DNA of 64,000 nt from Pseudomonas mandelii (GCF_024138395.1 NZ_JAMYDU010000005.1:124001-188000); one strand, 5' to 3'. Counted from the first letter of the stretch, positions 38,825-47,704 are shown. Numbers and translations are program-made. The notes: generated by a model not told the origin, from the sequence alone.

Positions 38825-39714
38825 GCCCTGGCGGCTTTCACCACTTCCTGCGGGTCGGCGTGCACCAGCACTTCGGCTCGCGGGTAGGCGCTGTGAATCG
38901 CCTCGGCGGCTTGATCGCTGATCCCGTGGGCGACTGACAGGGTCAGCTCCCCCGGCAATTCCAGATGCAATTGCACAAACCACTGATTGCCGGAGATCCG
39001 CGTACGCAAGTCGTGGGCACCCAAAACCCCCGGTACGCTGCAGGCCAGTTCAAGCATGTGCTGGCTGACATCCGGCGGCAGCTCTTCATCCATCAGCACC
39101 GCAAAACTTTCCCGGGCGATATGAATCGCGCTCCAGAGGATGTAGGCGGCGATCCCCAATCCGAACCAGGGGTCGACTTGATGCCAGCCAAACCCGGCCA
39201 ACACCAGCGCCACCAGAATGCTGCCGTTGAGCAGCATGTCCGAGCGGTAATGCAGGGAGTCAGCGCGCACGGCGTTGGAACCGGTCGCCTTGATCACCCG
39301 ATGCTGCAACATCAGCAGGACCAGCGTCAGGGCGAGGGAGAACACAATCACTCCGATGCTGAGCCACGGTGCGCCCACCGGCTCCGGATGTTTCAACCGT
39401 TCGAACGCCTGCAAGGCAATCAGCACCGCACTGCCGCCAATGAACAGCGCCTGAGCCATGCCCGCCAACGACTCAGCCTTGCCATGCCCGTAACGGTGAT
39501 CCTCGTCGGCGGGGCGCAAGGCGTAATGCACGGCAAGCAAGTTGAGCAACGAGGTGACACCGTCGAGCGCCGAGTCGGTCAGCCCGGCAAGCATGCTCAC
39601 CGAACCGCTCAGCCACCAGGCGATGGCTTTGGCGCTGATCAATATGCACGCCACCGCCACCGAGGCGCGCGTCGCCAGCCGCAGCAGGCGGGCGTGTTCG
39701 GTACTGGTGGTCAT
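38818..39714 (-). CDS. yiiP: Cation diffusion facilitator, YiiP/FieF type
   Basis: This 298-aa inner-membrane metal/proton antiporter exports divalent cations such as Zn, Cd or Fe(II). Six membrane helices are followed by a cytoplasmic metal-binding domain. The transport site is visible as LTDSALDGVTSLLNLLAVHYA in helix 2 and HYRSDMLLNGSILVAL in helix 5, with HRYGHGKAESLAGM between. This corresponds to the YiiP-type exporter I recall near the ladS-amn region of P. aeruginosa. Confidence 0.92.
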   Translation of the reverse strand: MTTSTEHARLLRLATRASVAVACILISAKAIAWWLSGSVSMLAGLTDSALDGVTSLLNLLAVHYALRPADEDHRYGHGKAESLAGMAQALFIGGSAVLIALQAFERLKHPEPVGAPWLSIGVIVFSLALTLVLLMLQHRVIKATGSNAVRADSLHYRSDMLLNGSILVALVLAGFGWHQVDPWFGLGIAAYILWSAIHIARESFAVLMDEELPPDVSQHMLELACSVPGVLGAHDLRTRISGNQWFVQLHLELPGELTLSVAHGISDQAAEAIHSAYPRAEVLVHADPQEVVKAARAQ

Positions 39715-39744
39715 AAGTGCGGCTTTTCCTTTTTAGTGCACCGA

Positions 39745-40164
39745 TTATGCGGCCGGTTGCAGGCCGAACATGGCCAGTTGCTGGGTGCTGCCCTTGTGCT
39801 GGATCAGGCGCGGATCGTCCAGCGGGAAGCTGCGGCCCAACTCGGTTTCGAGAATAGTCTGCAACTTGTGGTTATCGACCTTGCCGTCGGCACCGATGGC
39901 TTCCTTGAGTTTTTCCGGAGCCACCTGGGCGGTTCGGCCGGGCTCGTAGTAAATGGCGCCAGTCGCAAAGTCCACGGCAAAGGCAATCAGGCCCGGAATG
40001 ATATAAAACAGCAGACCCACGGCATCCAGCGCGACGATGACCGGGTCGATCTTGCCATCGATCTGACCGCGACGATCAGGGTAGAAAATCGTGCCGCAGG
40101 CAGTCATTTGGGTCAGCAAGGTCGCGACCAGTACACCGCCAATCAAGCGAAAGGGAGCACGCAT
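39745..40164 (-). CDS. Small lipoprotein of unknown function
   Basis: This 139-aa protein has a signal peptide with a lipobox-like MTAC (Cys23), then GTIFYPDRRGQIDGKID and a strongly hydrophobic segment PVIVALDAVGLLFYIIPGLIAFAVDFATGAIYY. The remainder is soluble. It resembles conserved Pseudomonas lipoproteins placed next to hrpB. The hydrophobic segment suggests tight membrane association. No function is assigned. It is divergent from hrpB. Confidence 0.8.
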   Translation of the reverse strand: MRAPFRLIGGVLVATLLTQMTACGTIFYPDRRGQIDGKIDPVIVALDAVGLLFYIIPGLIAFAVDFATGAIYYEPGRTAQVAPEKLKEAIGADGKVDNHKLQTILETELGRSFPLDDPRLIQHKGSTQQLAMFGLQPAA

Positions 40165-40273
40165 GTGAAATCTCCTGGGTTATCTGGAAACGAAGCGTCG
40201 TCGATATGAATTAGGACCGCGACGAACGCCTGGCAGTTCGCCGTTATACTCGTGGCTCTGTTTTGGAGCCAGC

Positions 40274-42790
40274 ATGATTTCTTTGCCGATTGATGAAGTT
40301 TTACCTGCCCTGCGTGAAGCCCTCACTACACGCCACGAAGCCGTGCTTGAAGCACCGCCCGGCGCCGGTAAAACCACCCGCGTGCCCTTGGCCCTGCTCG
40401 ATGAGCCGTGGCTGGCCGGGCAGACCATTCTGATGCTCGAGCCGCGCCGCTTGGCTGCGCGGGCGGCGGCGGAGCGGTTGGCCAGTGAATTGGGCGAGAA
40501 GGTCGGCGAAACCGTTGGCTACCGCATTCGTCTCGACAGCAAAGTCGGCCCCAATACCCGCATCGAAGTGGTCACCGAAGGCATCCTCACTCGGCGCTTG
40601 CAGGATGATCCGGCGCTGGAAGGCGTGGGTTTGCTGATTTTCGATGAGTTCCACGAACGCAGTCTCGACGCCGATCTGGCGTTGGCCCTGAGCCTGAATG
40701 GCCGCGAGCTGTTTCGTGACGATCAGCCGCTGAAAATCCTGTTGATGTCGGCAACCCTGGAAGGTGAACGCCTGGCCGGGTTGCTCGATGATGCGCCGAT
40801 CTTGCGCAGCGAAGGTCGCATGTACCCGGTGGCGATGCGCTGGGGCCGGCCGTTTCAGCCGGGTGAATTCATCGAGCCACGGTTGGTGCAGACCGTCCTT
40901 GAAGCTTTGAATGATGAAACCGGCAGCGTGCTGGTGTTCCTGCCGGGGCAGGCGGAAATTCGTCGGGTGCATCAGCAACTCGCCGATGCACTGGGCGACA
41001 GCACACAGGTTTTGCTCTGCCCGTTGCACGGTGAATTGGACCTCGCCGCCCAACGCGCCGCGATTGATCCGGCGCCCGCCGGCAAACGCAAAGTGGTGCT
41101 GGCGACCAACATCGCCGAGACCAGCCTGACCATCAACGGTGTACGCGTGGTGGTCGATGCCGGGCTGGCGCGAGTGCCTCGATTCGACCCCGGCAGCGGC
41201 ATGACTCGTCTGGATACTCAGCGTATTTCCAAAGCCAGCGCCACGCAGCGCGCGGGTCGGGCAGGGCGCTTGGAACCGGGCGTGTGTTATCGCTTGTGGT
41301 CGCAGGATCAGCACGAGCAACTGGCGGCCTACGCCAGTGCGGAAATTCTCTCGGCGGACCTTGCCGGGCTGGCCTTGCAACTGGGGCGTTGGGGCGTGAG
41401 GCCGGGTCAATTGGTTTGGCTCGATGTGCCTCCGGCAGCGGCTTATGCACAGGCTCAGGATCTGCTTGAGCGTTTGGGCGCGCTGGAGGGCGAAGCGCTG
41501 ACCCGTCATGGTCAGGCGATGGCCGAACTGCCGGCTCACCCTCGCATCGCGCATTTGCTGTTGCGTGGTCAGGCGCTCGGCCTCGCTGACATGGCCTGCG
41601 ATGTCGCGGCACTGCTCGGCGAGCGAGATATTTTGCGTGGCGCCGGGGCGGATCTGCACAGCCGATTGGTGCTGCTGTCCGGCGAAGAACGGGCCGCACG
41701 CGGCGCTCAGGGTGGCGTGCAACGGGCCCGGCAACTGGCGCGGCAGTATCGCGGTTATCTGCGGGGAAAAGCGACGGAGCCGGTCAGCAATCCCGAGCAT
41801 CCGCGCTGGCTCGGCGCGTTGCTGGCGTTGGCTTATCCCGACCGCGTTGCCCAGCAGCGTCGTGCCGGTGGCGCGGAGTATCGATTGGCCAACGGTCGTG
41901 CCGCGCTGTTTGCCGAAGCCGATAGTTTGATGAAACAACCATGGCTGGTGATCGCCGATCTGGGCAGTCGTCAGGGCCAGCGTGAGGAACGGATTTACCT
42001 GGCGACGGATTTCGATCCGGCGCTGTTCGATTCAGTGCTGGCCGAGCAGGTGCGTTGCGTCGATCAACTGGATTGGGATGAGCGCGAAGGCGTGCTGCGT
42101 GCCGAGCGGCAGCGCAAGGTTGGCGAATTGATCCTCAGTCGCGAACCGCTGACCGGGCTCGATGAAAGCGCTCGCAGTCAGGCGCTGGTGAACCTGGTGC
42201 GGCGCAAAGGTCTGGAGCTGTTGCCCTGGACGCCAGAGCTGCGTCAGTGGCAGGCGCGGGTGGCGTTGTTGCGGCAACTGGATCTTGGCAGTAAGCAGCA
42301 AAGTGAATGGCCGGATGTCAGCGATGCCGCATTGCTCAAAAGCCTCGAGCATTGGCTGATGCCGTATCTGGGCAAAGTCTCGCGCCTCAGTCATTTCGCC
42401 AATCTGGACCTGTCGAGCATCATCCATAACCTGTTGCCGTGGCCACTGCCGCAACGGCTGGATGAGCTGGCGCCGCATCATTTGAGCGTGCCGTCGGGCT
42501 CGTCGATTCGTCTGGATTACAGCGAGCAGCCGCCGATTCTGGCGGTGCGTTTGCAGGAGTTGTTCGGCCTGGCCGAGACGCCGCGCATTGCTGGTGGGCG
42601 GCAAGTGGTGAAATTGCATCTGCTGTCCCCGGCGCGGCGACCGGTGCAGGTGACGCAGGATCTGGCGAACTTCTGGCGCAGCACCTATGCCGAGGTGAAG
42701 AAGGATTTGAAGGGGCGCTACCCGAAACACTATTGGCCGGATGACCCGTTGGTGGCCGAGGCAACCGCGCGGATCAAACCGCGCAAGTAA
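40274..42790 (+). CDS. hrpB: ATP-dependent helicase HrpB
   Basis: HrpB is a DEAH-family (SF2) helicase of 838 aa. Walker A is GAGKTT with Lys33, Walker B reads DEFH at 124-127, and SAT (LLMSATLEGERLAG) and the helicase-C motifs NIAETSLTI and QRAGRAGRLEPG follow. The C-terminal half has the HA2 and HrpB-specific domains with SGSSIRLDY near the end. The family has roles in RNA metabolism and peptidoglycan-linked phenotypes, not firmly defined in Pseudomonas. A TATACT-like -10 is at 40245-40250. Confidence 0.95.
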   Translation: MISLPIDEVLPALREALTTRHEAVLEAPPGAGKTTRVPLALLDEPWLAGQTILMLEPRRLAARAAAERLASELGEKVGETVGYRIRLDSKVGPNTRIEVVTEGILTRRLQDDPALEGVGLLIFDEFHERSLDADLALALSLNGRELFRDDQPLKILLMSATLEGERLAGLLDDAPILRSEGRMYPVAMRWGRPFQPGEFIEPRLVQTVLEALNDETGSVLVFLPGQAEIRRVHQQLADALGDSTQVLLCPLHGELDLAAQRAAIDPAPAGKRKVVLATNIAETSLTINGVRVVVDAGLARVPRFDPGSGMTRLDTQRISKASATQRAGRAGRLEPGVCYRLWSQDQHEQLAAYASAEILSADLAGLALQLGRWGVRPGQLVWLDVPPAAAYAQAQDLLERLGALEGEALTRHGQAMAELPAHPRIAHLLLRGQALGLADMACDVAALLGERDILRGAGADLHSRLVLLSGEERAARGAQGGVQRARQLARQYRGYLRGKATEPVSNPEHPRWLGALLALAYPDRVAQQRRAGGAEYRLANGRAALFAEADSLMKQPWLVIADLGSRQGQREERIYLATDFDPALFDSVLAEQVRCVDQLDWDEREGVLRAERQRKVGELILSREPLTGLDESARSQALVNLVRRKGLELLPWTPELRQWQARVALLRQLDLGSKQQSEWPDVSDAALLKSLEHWLMPYLGKVSRLSHFANLDLSSIIHNLLPWPLPQRLDELAPHHLSVPSGSSIRLDYSEQPPILAVRLQELFGLAETPRIAGGRQVVKLHLLSPARRPVQVTQDLANFWRSTYAEVKKDLKGRYPKHYWPDDPLVAEATARIKPRK

Positions 42791-42794
42791 ACCT

Positions 42795-42815
42795 GAGCGA
42801 GCCTGCTCGCGAAGG
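42795..42815. repeat. Solitary REP unit
   Basis: GAGCGAGCCTGCTCGCGAAG is a single half of the REP pairs seen at 51745, 53821 and 44843. It lies just after hrpB with no partner on the other side. Confidence 0.75.
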
Positions 42816-42945
42816 TCGTGAACGATAACGCGTGAAACCAGATGCTCAGCGGTGGCCGCCGGATCAGATTGATCCGCCCGGGTAAGCCTGCGGGGCTGAC
42901 CAGTTTTTTCCTTCCCCAAAGCCACAAAAAACCTGCTTTCTCCGA

Positions 42946-42986
42946 TTCCAGTGCATGCACAGAATGCAATTGCGCGTGCATTGGAA
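42946..42986. promoter_or_regulatory. Inverted-repeat operator candidate upstream of DUF1028-argE
   Basis: TTCCAGTGCATGC (42946-42958) and GCGTGCATTGGAA (42974-42986) are inverse with 11 of 13 matches. Inside is TGCAT-N7-ATGCA (42952-42968), which has the T-N11-A form used by LysR regulators. It ends 16 bases before the DUF1028 start. A LysR gene lies 1.9 kb downstream. Confidence 0.45.
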
Positions 42987-43002
42987 TTTTAAGGAGTGAG
43001 TC

Positions 43003-43680
43003 ATGACGTTCTCGATTATCGGACGCTGCCCTGAAACCGGGCAGCTCGGTATTGCCATCAGTTCTTCGAGCATTGCAGTCGGCGCACGCTGCCCTTGGGC
43101 GCGGGCGGGTGTTGGTGCTGTCTCCACGCAGAACATTACGCTGCCGGCGTTAGGCCCGCAGATCCTGGACCTGCTGGAGCATCAGCATCTGGAGCCTGAC
43201 GCGGCACTGGACAAGGCACTCACGTCCAACGGCTGGAGCCAGTACCGACAGGTCACGGTGATCGATGCGTCGGGCCGGATTGCGCTGTTCAGCGGCAAGG
43301 AGTCGCTGGGCGTGCATAACGCAGTGAAAGGCGAGCAATGTGTCGCGGCGGGTAATCTGCTCAGTAATGTGCGGGTCATCGAGGCCATGGTCGAGGCGTT
43401 CGAGGCCGAGCCGGGTCAGTTGGCGGACCGTTTGCTGGCGGCCATGCACGCGGCCATGGCGGCCGGTGGCGAAGCGGGGCCGGTTCACTCCGCCGCGCTC
43501 AAAGTGGTGGGTGACCACACCTGGCCGATCATCGACTTGCGGGTGGACTGGGCCGAGGAAGATCCCATCGGGCAACTTGACGGCCTCTGGCAGGCCTATC
43601 GTCCACAAATGCAGGACTACCTGACTCGCGCGCTCAACCCGACGACGGCACCGAGCTATGGAGTGCCGGGGGATGAGTGA
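43003..43680 (+). CDS. DUF1028 (Ntn-hydrolase-like) protein
   Basis: The 225-aa protein starts MTFSIIGRCPETGQLGIAISSSS and continues VGARCPWARAGVGAVSTQNIT, the diagnostic N-terminus of DUF1028 proteins, whose fold is Ntn-hydrolase-like. Here the conserved T/S and C after the start could be the nucleophile after processing, but no processing is shown. Relatives sit in catabolic clusters for amino-acid derivatives. The gene overlaps the M20 peptidase by 8 bp (ATGAGTGA), so both are expected to be made together. No signal peptide is present. Confidence 0.88.
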   Translation: MTFSIIGRCPETGQLGIAISSSSIAVGARCPWARAGVGAVSTQNITLPALGPQILDLLEHQHLEPDAALDKALTSNGWSQYRQVTVIDASGRIALFSGKESLGVHNAVKGEQCVAAGNLLSNVRVIEAMVEAFEAEPGQLADRLLAAMHAAMAAGGEAGPVHSAALKVVGDHTWPIIDLRVDWAEEDPIGQLDGLWQAYRPQMQDYLTRALNPTTAPSYGVPGDE

Positions 43681-44836
43681 TACATCCAGTCGCGAGCTGC
43701 TGGAGCGCCTGATTGGTTTTGCCACTGTCAGTCGCGATTCCAATCTTGAGTTGATTCGTTTCATCAAGGCCTATCTGGCCGAACACGGGGTTCAGAGTGA
43801 ACTCTTCTTCAACGAAGAAGGCACCAAGGCGAATCTGTTTGCGACCATCGGCCAGCTCACCTCTGGTGGCGTGGTGCTCTCCGGTCACACCGACGTGGTG
43901 CCGGTTGACGGGCAGGCGTGGACGGTCGATCCGTTCCGGCTGACTGAAAGGGATGGTCGGCTGTACGGTCGTGGCACGGCAGATATGAAAGGCTTCATCG
44001 CCTCGGTCCTCGCGGCGGTCCCGACCTTCGTGCAGCGTCCGCTTCTGAATCCGGTGCATCTGGCCTTTTCTTATGATGAAGAAGTGGGTTGCCTGGGTGT
44101 CAGGCCGATGCTGGCCGAGCTGGAGAAGCGGCCGTTTAAACCCCGACTTTGCCTGATCGGCGAACCGACAGAGCTCAAGCCTGTGCTCGGCCACAAGGGC
44201 AAATTGGCGATGCGCTGCGAAGTGCGTGGTGCGGCGTGCCATTCGGCGTATGCGCCTTACGGGGTGAACGCGATCGAGTATGCCGCGCAACTCATTGGCC
44301 GGCTCGGCATGATCGGTGAGCAGCTGGCGCATCCCGACAACCACGACCAGCGTTTTGATCCGCCGTTTTCGACAGTGCAAACCGGTGTGATCAAAGGTGG
44401 CCGTGCGCTGAACATCGTTCCTGCTGAATGTGAGTTCGATTTCGAGGTCAGGGCGTTGCCGGACTTTGATGCTCAGGAAGTGGCGGATCAGTTGCAAGCG
44501 TTCGCACACGAACATGTGTTGCCCAAGATGCGGGCGGTGCAAGCCGACACCGACATTCGCCTGCGGCCGCTGAGCGCTTATCCCGGATTGGCGACACCAC
44601 CCGAGAGTGAAGCGGCGCGGCTGCTTGCTCTGCTGAGCAACTCTTCAGAGTTTGGAACGGTCGCGTTTGGCACTGAGGGCGGGCTGTTTGATCAGGCTGG
44701 CATTCCCACGGTGGTCTGTGGTCCCGGGAGCATGGATCAAGGGCATAAGCCTGACGAGTTCATTACGCTGGATCAGTTGAGCGGTTGTGATGCGATGCTG
44801 ATTCGGTTGGCTGACTACCTGTGTGGCGAGATTTAA
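43673..44836 (+). CDS. argE: ArgE-like M20 deacylase (acetylornithine deacetylase family)
   Basis: This 387-aa metallopeptidase of the M20 family has the di-metal ligands in place: His72 in GHTDVVPVDG, Asp104 in GRGTADMKGF, and the Glu136-Glu137 pair in YDEEVGCLG. The LIGEPTELKPVLGHKGK segment and the C-terminal FGTEGGLFDQAGIPTVVCGPGS are typical of ArgE. Pseudomonas makes arginine through the ArgJ cycle and usually does not need ArgE for it, so this copy probably deacylates another N-acyl amino compound. The translational overlap with DUF1028 supports a catabolic role. The symbol marks family membership only. Confidence 0.88.
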   Translation: MSDTSSRELLERLIGFATVSRDSNLELIRFIKAYLAEHGVQSELFFNEEGTKANLFATIGQLTSGGVVLSGHTDVVPVDGQAWTVDPFRLTERDGRLYGRGTADMKGFIASVLAAVPTFVQRPLLNPVHLAFSYDEEVGCLGVRPMLAELEKRPFKPRLCLIGEPTELKPVLGHKGKLAMRCEVRGAACHSAYAPYGVNAIEYAAQLIGRLGMIGEQLAHPDNHDQRFDPPFSTVQTGVIKGGRALNIVPAECEFDFEVRALPDFDAQEVADQLQAFAHEHVLPKMRAVQADTDIRLRPLSAYPGLATPPESEAARLLALLSNSSEFGTVAFGTEGGLFDQAGIPTVVCGPGSMDQGHKPDEFITLDQLSGCDAMLIRLADYLCGEI

Positions 44837-44842
44837 ATGTGT

Positions 44843-44918
44843 GAGTGAGCCTGCTCGCGATGGTTACTGGCTAAACGCGGCGCTCTTGAGTCCATCGCGA
44901 GCAGGCTCGCTCCTACAG
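44843..44918. repeat. REP pair (REPIN) overlapping the LysR gene 3' end
   Basis: GAGTGAGCCTGCTCGCGATGG and CCATCGCGAGCAGGCTCGCT are near-perfect inverses. The right unit ends CCTACAG, which supplies the TAG stop of the LysR gene (44913-44915 on the - strand). It lies between convergent argE and LysR genes. Confidence 0.88.
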
Positions 44919-45839
44919 GGGGGTTGCTACTTTCTGGCTCAGTTGTTCGCGGCAAAAGTCCACGAACAATTGCGCAGGCTTGGTCAGTTGGCTGCGTTTC
45001 AAATGGGCGGACGCCAGGCCGGACAGGGTGACCGGCTCTTTGATGTTCACCGAGATCACCTTTTTGCCATCGTAAGTGCATTCCGAATGCGGGCGTGTGA
45101 CCAGGATCGAGAAGCCGAAACCCTGGCCGACCATGCCGCGCACCATCTCGATCGAAGGCGAGCTGAACACGATGTTGGGTGTCAGGTCCAGTTCGTGGAA
45201 GAGACTGACAAAGTAGGTCCGGCTCGGTTGCACATCGAGAAGAATCATCGGCTCGCTGCACAGGTCCCGTAGCGATACCTCCTTCTGGTCGGCAAAGCGG
45301 TGGCCTTCAGGCAGCAAGACGTAAGGCTTTTGCGGTGGCATCAGCGGCGTAGTTTGTATGGTGCCGTCCAGTCCGTGATCGTAGAGGAAGGCCACGTCGA
45401 AGGTGCCGGCGGTCAAGCCTTGCACCAGCTCCTGCTGCTCGCCATCGCGAATGCGTATGTCCACGCCCGGGTAAAGCTGGCGAAAACCTGCGATCAGTCG
45501 TGGCAAGTACAGCGGGGCGACGGTCTCGAAGCAGCCGATGTCGATTTGTCCGGACACCGTGTCGTTGTCGGCCAGCGCATTCTGTTCAAACTCCCTGGCC
45601 ATGCGCAGCAGCTCCTGCGCTTTGTGATAGAAGCGCGTGCCGGTGGGCGTCAGCGAAACGCCTTGGGCGTGGTGGCGGATGAACAGCTGGACGTTGAACG
45701 ACTCTTCCAGACTTTTGATCGCCGTCGAAACCGAGGGCTGCGCGATGTACAGCTGCCGCGAGGCCTCAGCGACGCTGCCGGCTTCTACCGTTGTGACGAA
45801 ATACTTGAGTTGCCGCAGTGTATAGGAAGCCACACGCAC
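44913..45839 (-). CDS. LysR-family transcriptional regulator
   Basis: The 308-aa regulator has an N-terminal HTH (TLRQLKYFVTTVEAGSVAEA, SRQLYIAQPSVSTAIKSLEE) and a C-terminal effector domain. It starts at GTG 45839 and is divergent from the aldehyde dehydrogenase, which begins 220 bp away. As LysR regulators normally control the divergent gene, it is the likely regulator of the catabolic cluster and responds to its substrate or an intermediate. The last codons come from a REP element. Confidence 0.93.
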   Translation of the reverse strand: MRVASYTLRQLKYFVTTVEAGSVAEASRQLYIAQPSVSTAIKSLEESFNVQLFIRHHAQGVSLTPTGTRFYHKAQELLRMAREFEQNALADNDTVSGQIDIGCFETVAPLYLPRLIAGFRQLYPGVDIRIRDGEQQELVQGLTAGTFDVAFLYDHGLDGTIQTTPLMPPQKPYVLLPEGHRFADQKEVSLRDLCSEPMILLDVQPSRTYFVSLFHELDLTPNIVFSSPSIEMVRGMVGQGFGFSILVTRPHSECTYDGKKVISVNIKEPVTLSGLASAHLKRSQLTKPAQLFVDFCREQLSQKVATPL

Positions 45840-45922
45840 CTCGTTCTGCTCTGTTTTGCGCTGAAAGACCGGATGGTCATCGCACAGATTGTTGACTGAA
45901 CCTTACCCTATGCGGGTTCTGG

Positions 45923-45949
45923 ACTGGGTCAGCGCTTACCCAGTTTTTT
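45923..45949 (+). terminator. Intrinsic terminator in the LysR-aldehyde dehydrogenase intergenic region
   Basis: ACTGGGT (45923-45929) pairs perfectly with ACCCAGT (45938-45944) around an 8-base loop, followed directly by a run of six T residues. It reads towards the aldehyde dehydrogenase, whose start is 114 bases further. No + strand gene ends just upstream, so it may attenuate a leader or stop antisense transcription. Confidence 0.75.
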
Positions 45950-46062
45950 CTTATACCCCGAGCACATTTTTAATAATTTTCCTCTGCGCACGGTTGCCGC
46001 ACTATCTCTACAACCTCTGATAACAACCCCGACCACCCTGGCGGTCGTAAAGGGAGCGTAGC

Positions 46063-47553
46063 GTGTTCGACCTCGACTATTGGCAGCAACGAGTTGCCCG
46101 GCAAACCTTCTCCGACAAAGCCTTGATCGATGGCCGGCAAGTCTCTGCGTCTTCGGGCGCAACATTCGATTCGATCAACCCGGCGACGAATCAGTTACTT
46201 GCCCGTGTCGCCGCGTGTGGCGAAGTGGAAGTGGAACTCGCCGTGCGCAGTGCGCGCCGTGCTTTCAACGAAGGCCCTTGGGCGCGGATGGCGCCGGTTG
46301 AGCGCAAGCGGGTGATGCTGCGTCTGTCTGAGCTGGTGCTGGCCCATCGCGAAGAACTTGCCTTGCTCGACTCGCTGAACATGGGCAAACCGGTGATGGA
46401 TGCCTACAACATCGACGTCCCCGGCGCTGCCCATGTGTTCGCCTGGTACGGCGAGTCGCTGGACAAGCTTTACGATCAGGTCGCGCCGACGGCGTCATCG
46501 GTGCTGGCGACCATCACCCGTGAAGCGCTGGGCGTGGTGGCGGCCGTGGTGCCGTGGAACTTCCCGCTCGACATGGCGGCCTGGAAACTGGCACCGGCGC
46601 TGGCGGCCGGCAATAGCGTGGTGCTCAAGCCCGCCGAGCAATCACCCTTTTCAGCACTGCGTCTGGCCGAGTTGGCGTTGGAAGCCGGTTTGCCGCCCGG
46701 CGTGCTGAACGTACTGCCCGGACTGGGCGAGTTCGCCGGCAAGGCGCTTGGCCTGCATCCAGATGTCGATTGCCTGGTGTTCACCGGCTCGACTCAGGTG
46801 GGCAAATACTTTATGCAGTACGCCGCGCAATCGAACCTCAAGCAAGTCTGGCTTGAATGCGGGGGCAAGAGCCCGAGCCTGGTGTTCGACGATTGTCGGG
46901 ATCTTGATCTGGCGGCGGAGAAAGCGGCGTTCGGCATCTTCTTCAATCAGGGCGAGGTGTGCTCGGCCAACTCGCGACTGTATGTCCAGCGTTCGATCAA
47001 GGATGAGTTTATCGAGCGTCTTCTGGAAAAAGCCGAAGCCTGGATGCCCGGCGATCCACTGAATCCTGCGAGCGCCGCTGGCGCCATTGTCGATTCGGCA
47101 CAGGCATCGCGTGTGATGAGCTTTATCGAACGCGCCCACGAAGACGGAGCCCGACTGCTCACCGGCGGCCGTCGCTTGAGCTTCAACGGTTCCGACAACT
47201 TTATCGAGCCGACCATTTTTGCCGACGTCGCCCATGAGTCGCACCTGTCGCGCGAAGAGGTGTTCGGGCCGGTGCTGGCGATTTCCACGTTCGACACTGA
47301 AGAGCAAGCGGTGCGGCTGGCCAATGACAGTATCTATGGACTGGCCGCCTCTGTGTGGAGCGACGATCTGAATCGCGCGCACCGGGTTGCTCGGGCGCTG
47401 AAGGCGGGCACGGTGTCGGTGAACACCGTGGATGCCCTCGATGTCAGCGTGCCGTTCGGCGGCGGCAAGCAATCGGGTTTTGGCCGGGACCTGTCGTTGC
47501 ACTCGTTCGATAAATACACCCAATTGAAAACAACCTGGTTTCAATTGCGTTGA
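46063..47553 (+). CDS. NAD-dependent aldehyde dehydrogenase, KauB/PuuC type
   Basis: This 496-aa enzyme oxidises an aldehyde to a carboxylate with NAD(P). The catalytic cysteine is C300 in NQGEVCSANSRL and the general-base glutamate E265 in WLECGGKSPSLVF. VVPWNFPLDMAAWKLAPALA and FTGSTQVGKY are the cofactor segments. The sequence is of the gamma-glutamyl-gamma-aminobutyraldehyde/4-guanidinobutyraldehyde dehydrogenase group, which fits the downstream transaminase. GTG start at 46063. It is the first gene of the + strand part of the cluster, divergent from the LysR regulator. Confidence 0.9.
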   Translation: MFDLDYWQQRVARQTFSDKALIDGRQVSASSGATFDSINPATNQLLARVAACGEVEVELAVRSARRAFNEGPWARMAPVERKRVMLRLSELVLAHREELALLDSLNMGKPVMDAYNIDVPGAAHVFAWYGESLDKLYDQVAPTASSVLATITREALGVVAAVVPWNFPLDMAAWKLAPALAAGNSVVLKPAEQSPFSALRLAELALEAGLPPGVLNVLPGLGEFAGKALGLHPDVDCLVFTGSTQVGKYFMQYAAQSNLKQVWLECGGKSPSLVFDDCRDLDLAAEKAAFGIFFNQGEVCSANSRLYVQRSIKDEFIERLLEKAEAWMPGDPLNPASAAGAIVDSAQASRVMSFIERAHEDGARLLTGGRRLSFNGSDNFIEPTIFADVAHESHLSREEVFGPVLAISTFDTEEQAVRLANDSIYGLAASVWSDDLNRAHRVARALKAGTVSVNTVDALDVSVPFGGGKQSGFGRDLSLHSFDKYTQLKTTWFQLR

Positions 47554-47570
47554 GCGTCTCCTGAACAATT

Positions 47571-47597
47571 AACCGCACGCTGATTTTGTGTGCGGTT
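47571..47597. other. Hairpin after the aldehyde dehydrogenase gene
   Basis: AACCGCAC (47571-47578) and GTGCGGTT (47590-47597) form a perfect 8-bp stem. The flanks are A/T-rich but without a strong T-run, so it is a weak terminator or processing site between the dehydrogenase and the binding-protein gene. Confidence 0.5.
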
Positions 47598-47704
47598 TAA
47601 AGAATAAAAAGATGTCATCACGCGGAGAGTCATCCGTGTACTTGCGGCTGCGTGGCCGTGACTGCCTCAGTAACTAACCACAATTAAAAAGTGAGGGAGC
47701 TTTC

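Noticed and set aside
40301..41938. 545-codon - strand frame inside hrpB
   Set aside because: It is antisense to the helicase motifs and has no recognisable domain.
43673..44836. Arginine biosynthesis role for argE
   Set aside because: No other arg genes are nearby, Pseudomonas uses ArgJ, and the gene overlaps DUF1028 in a catabolic setting.
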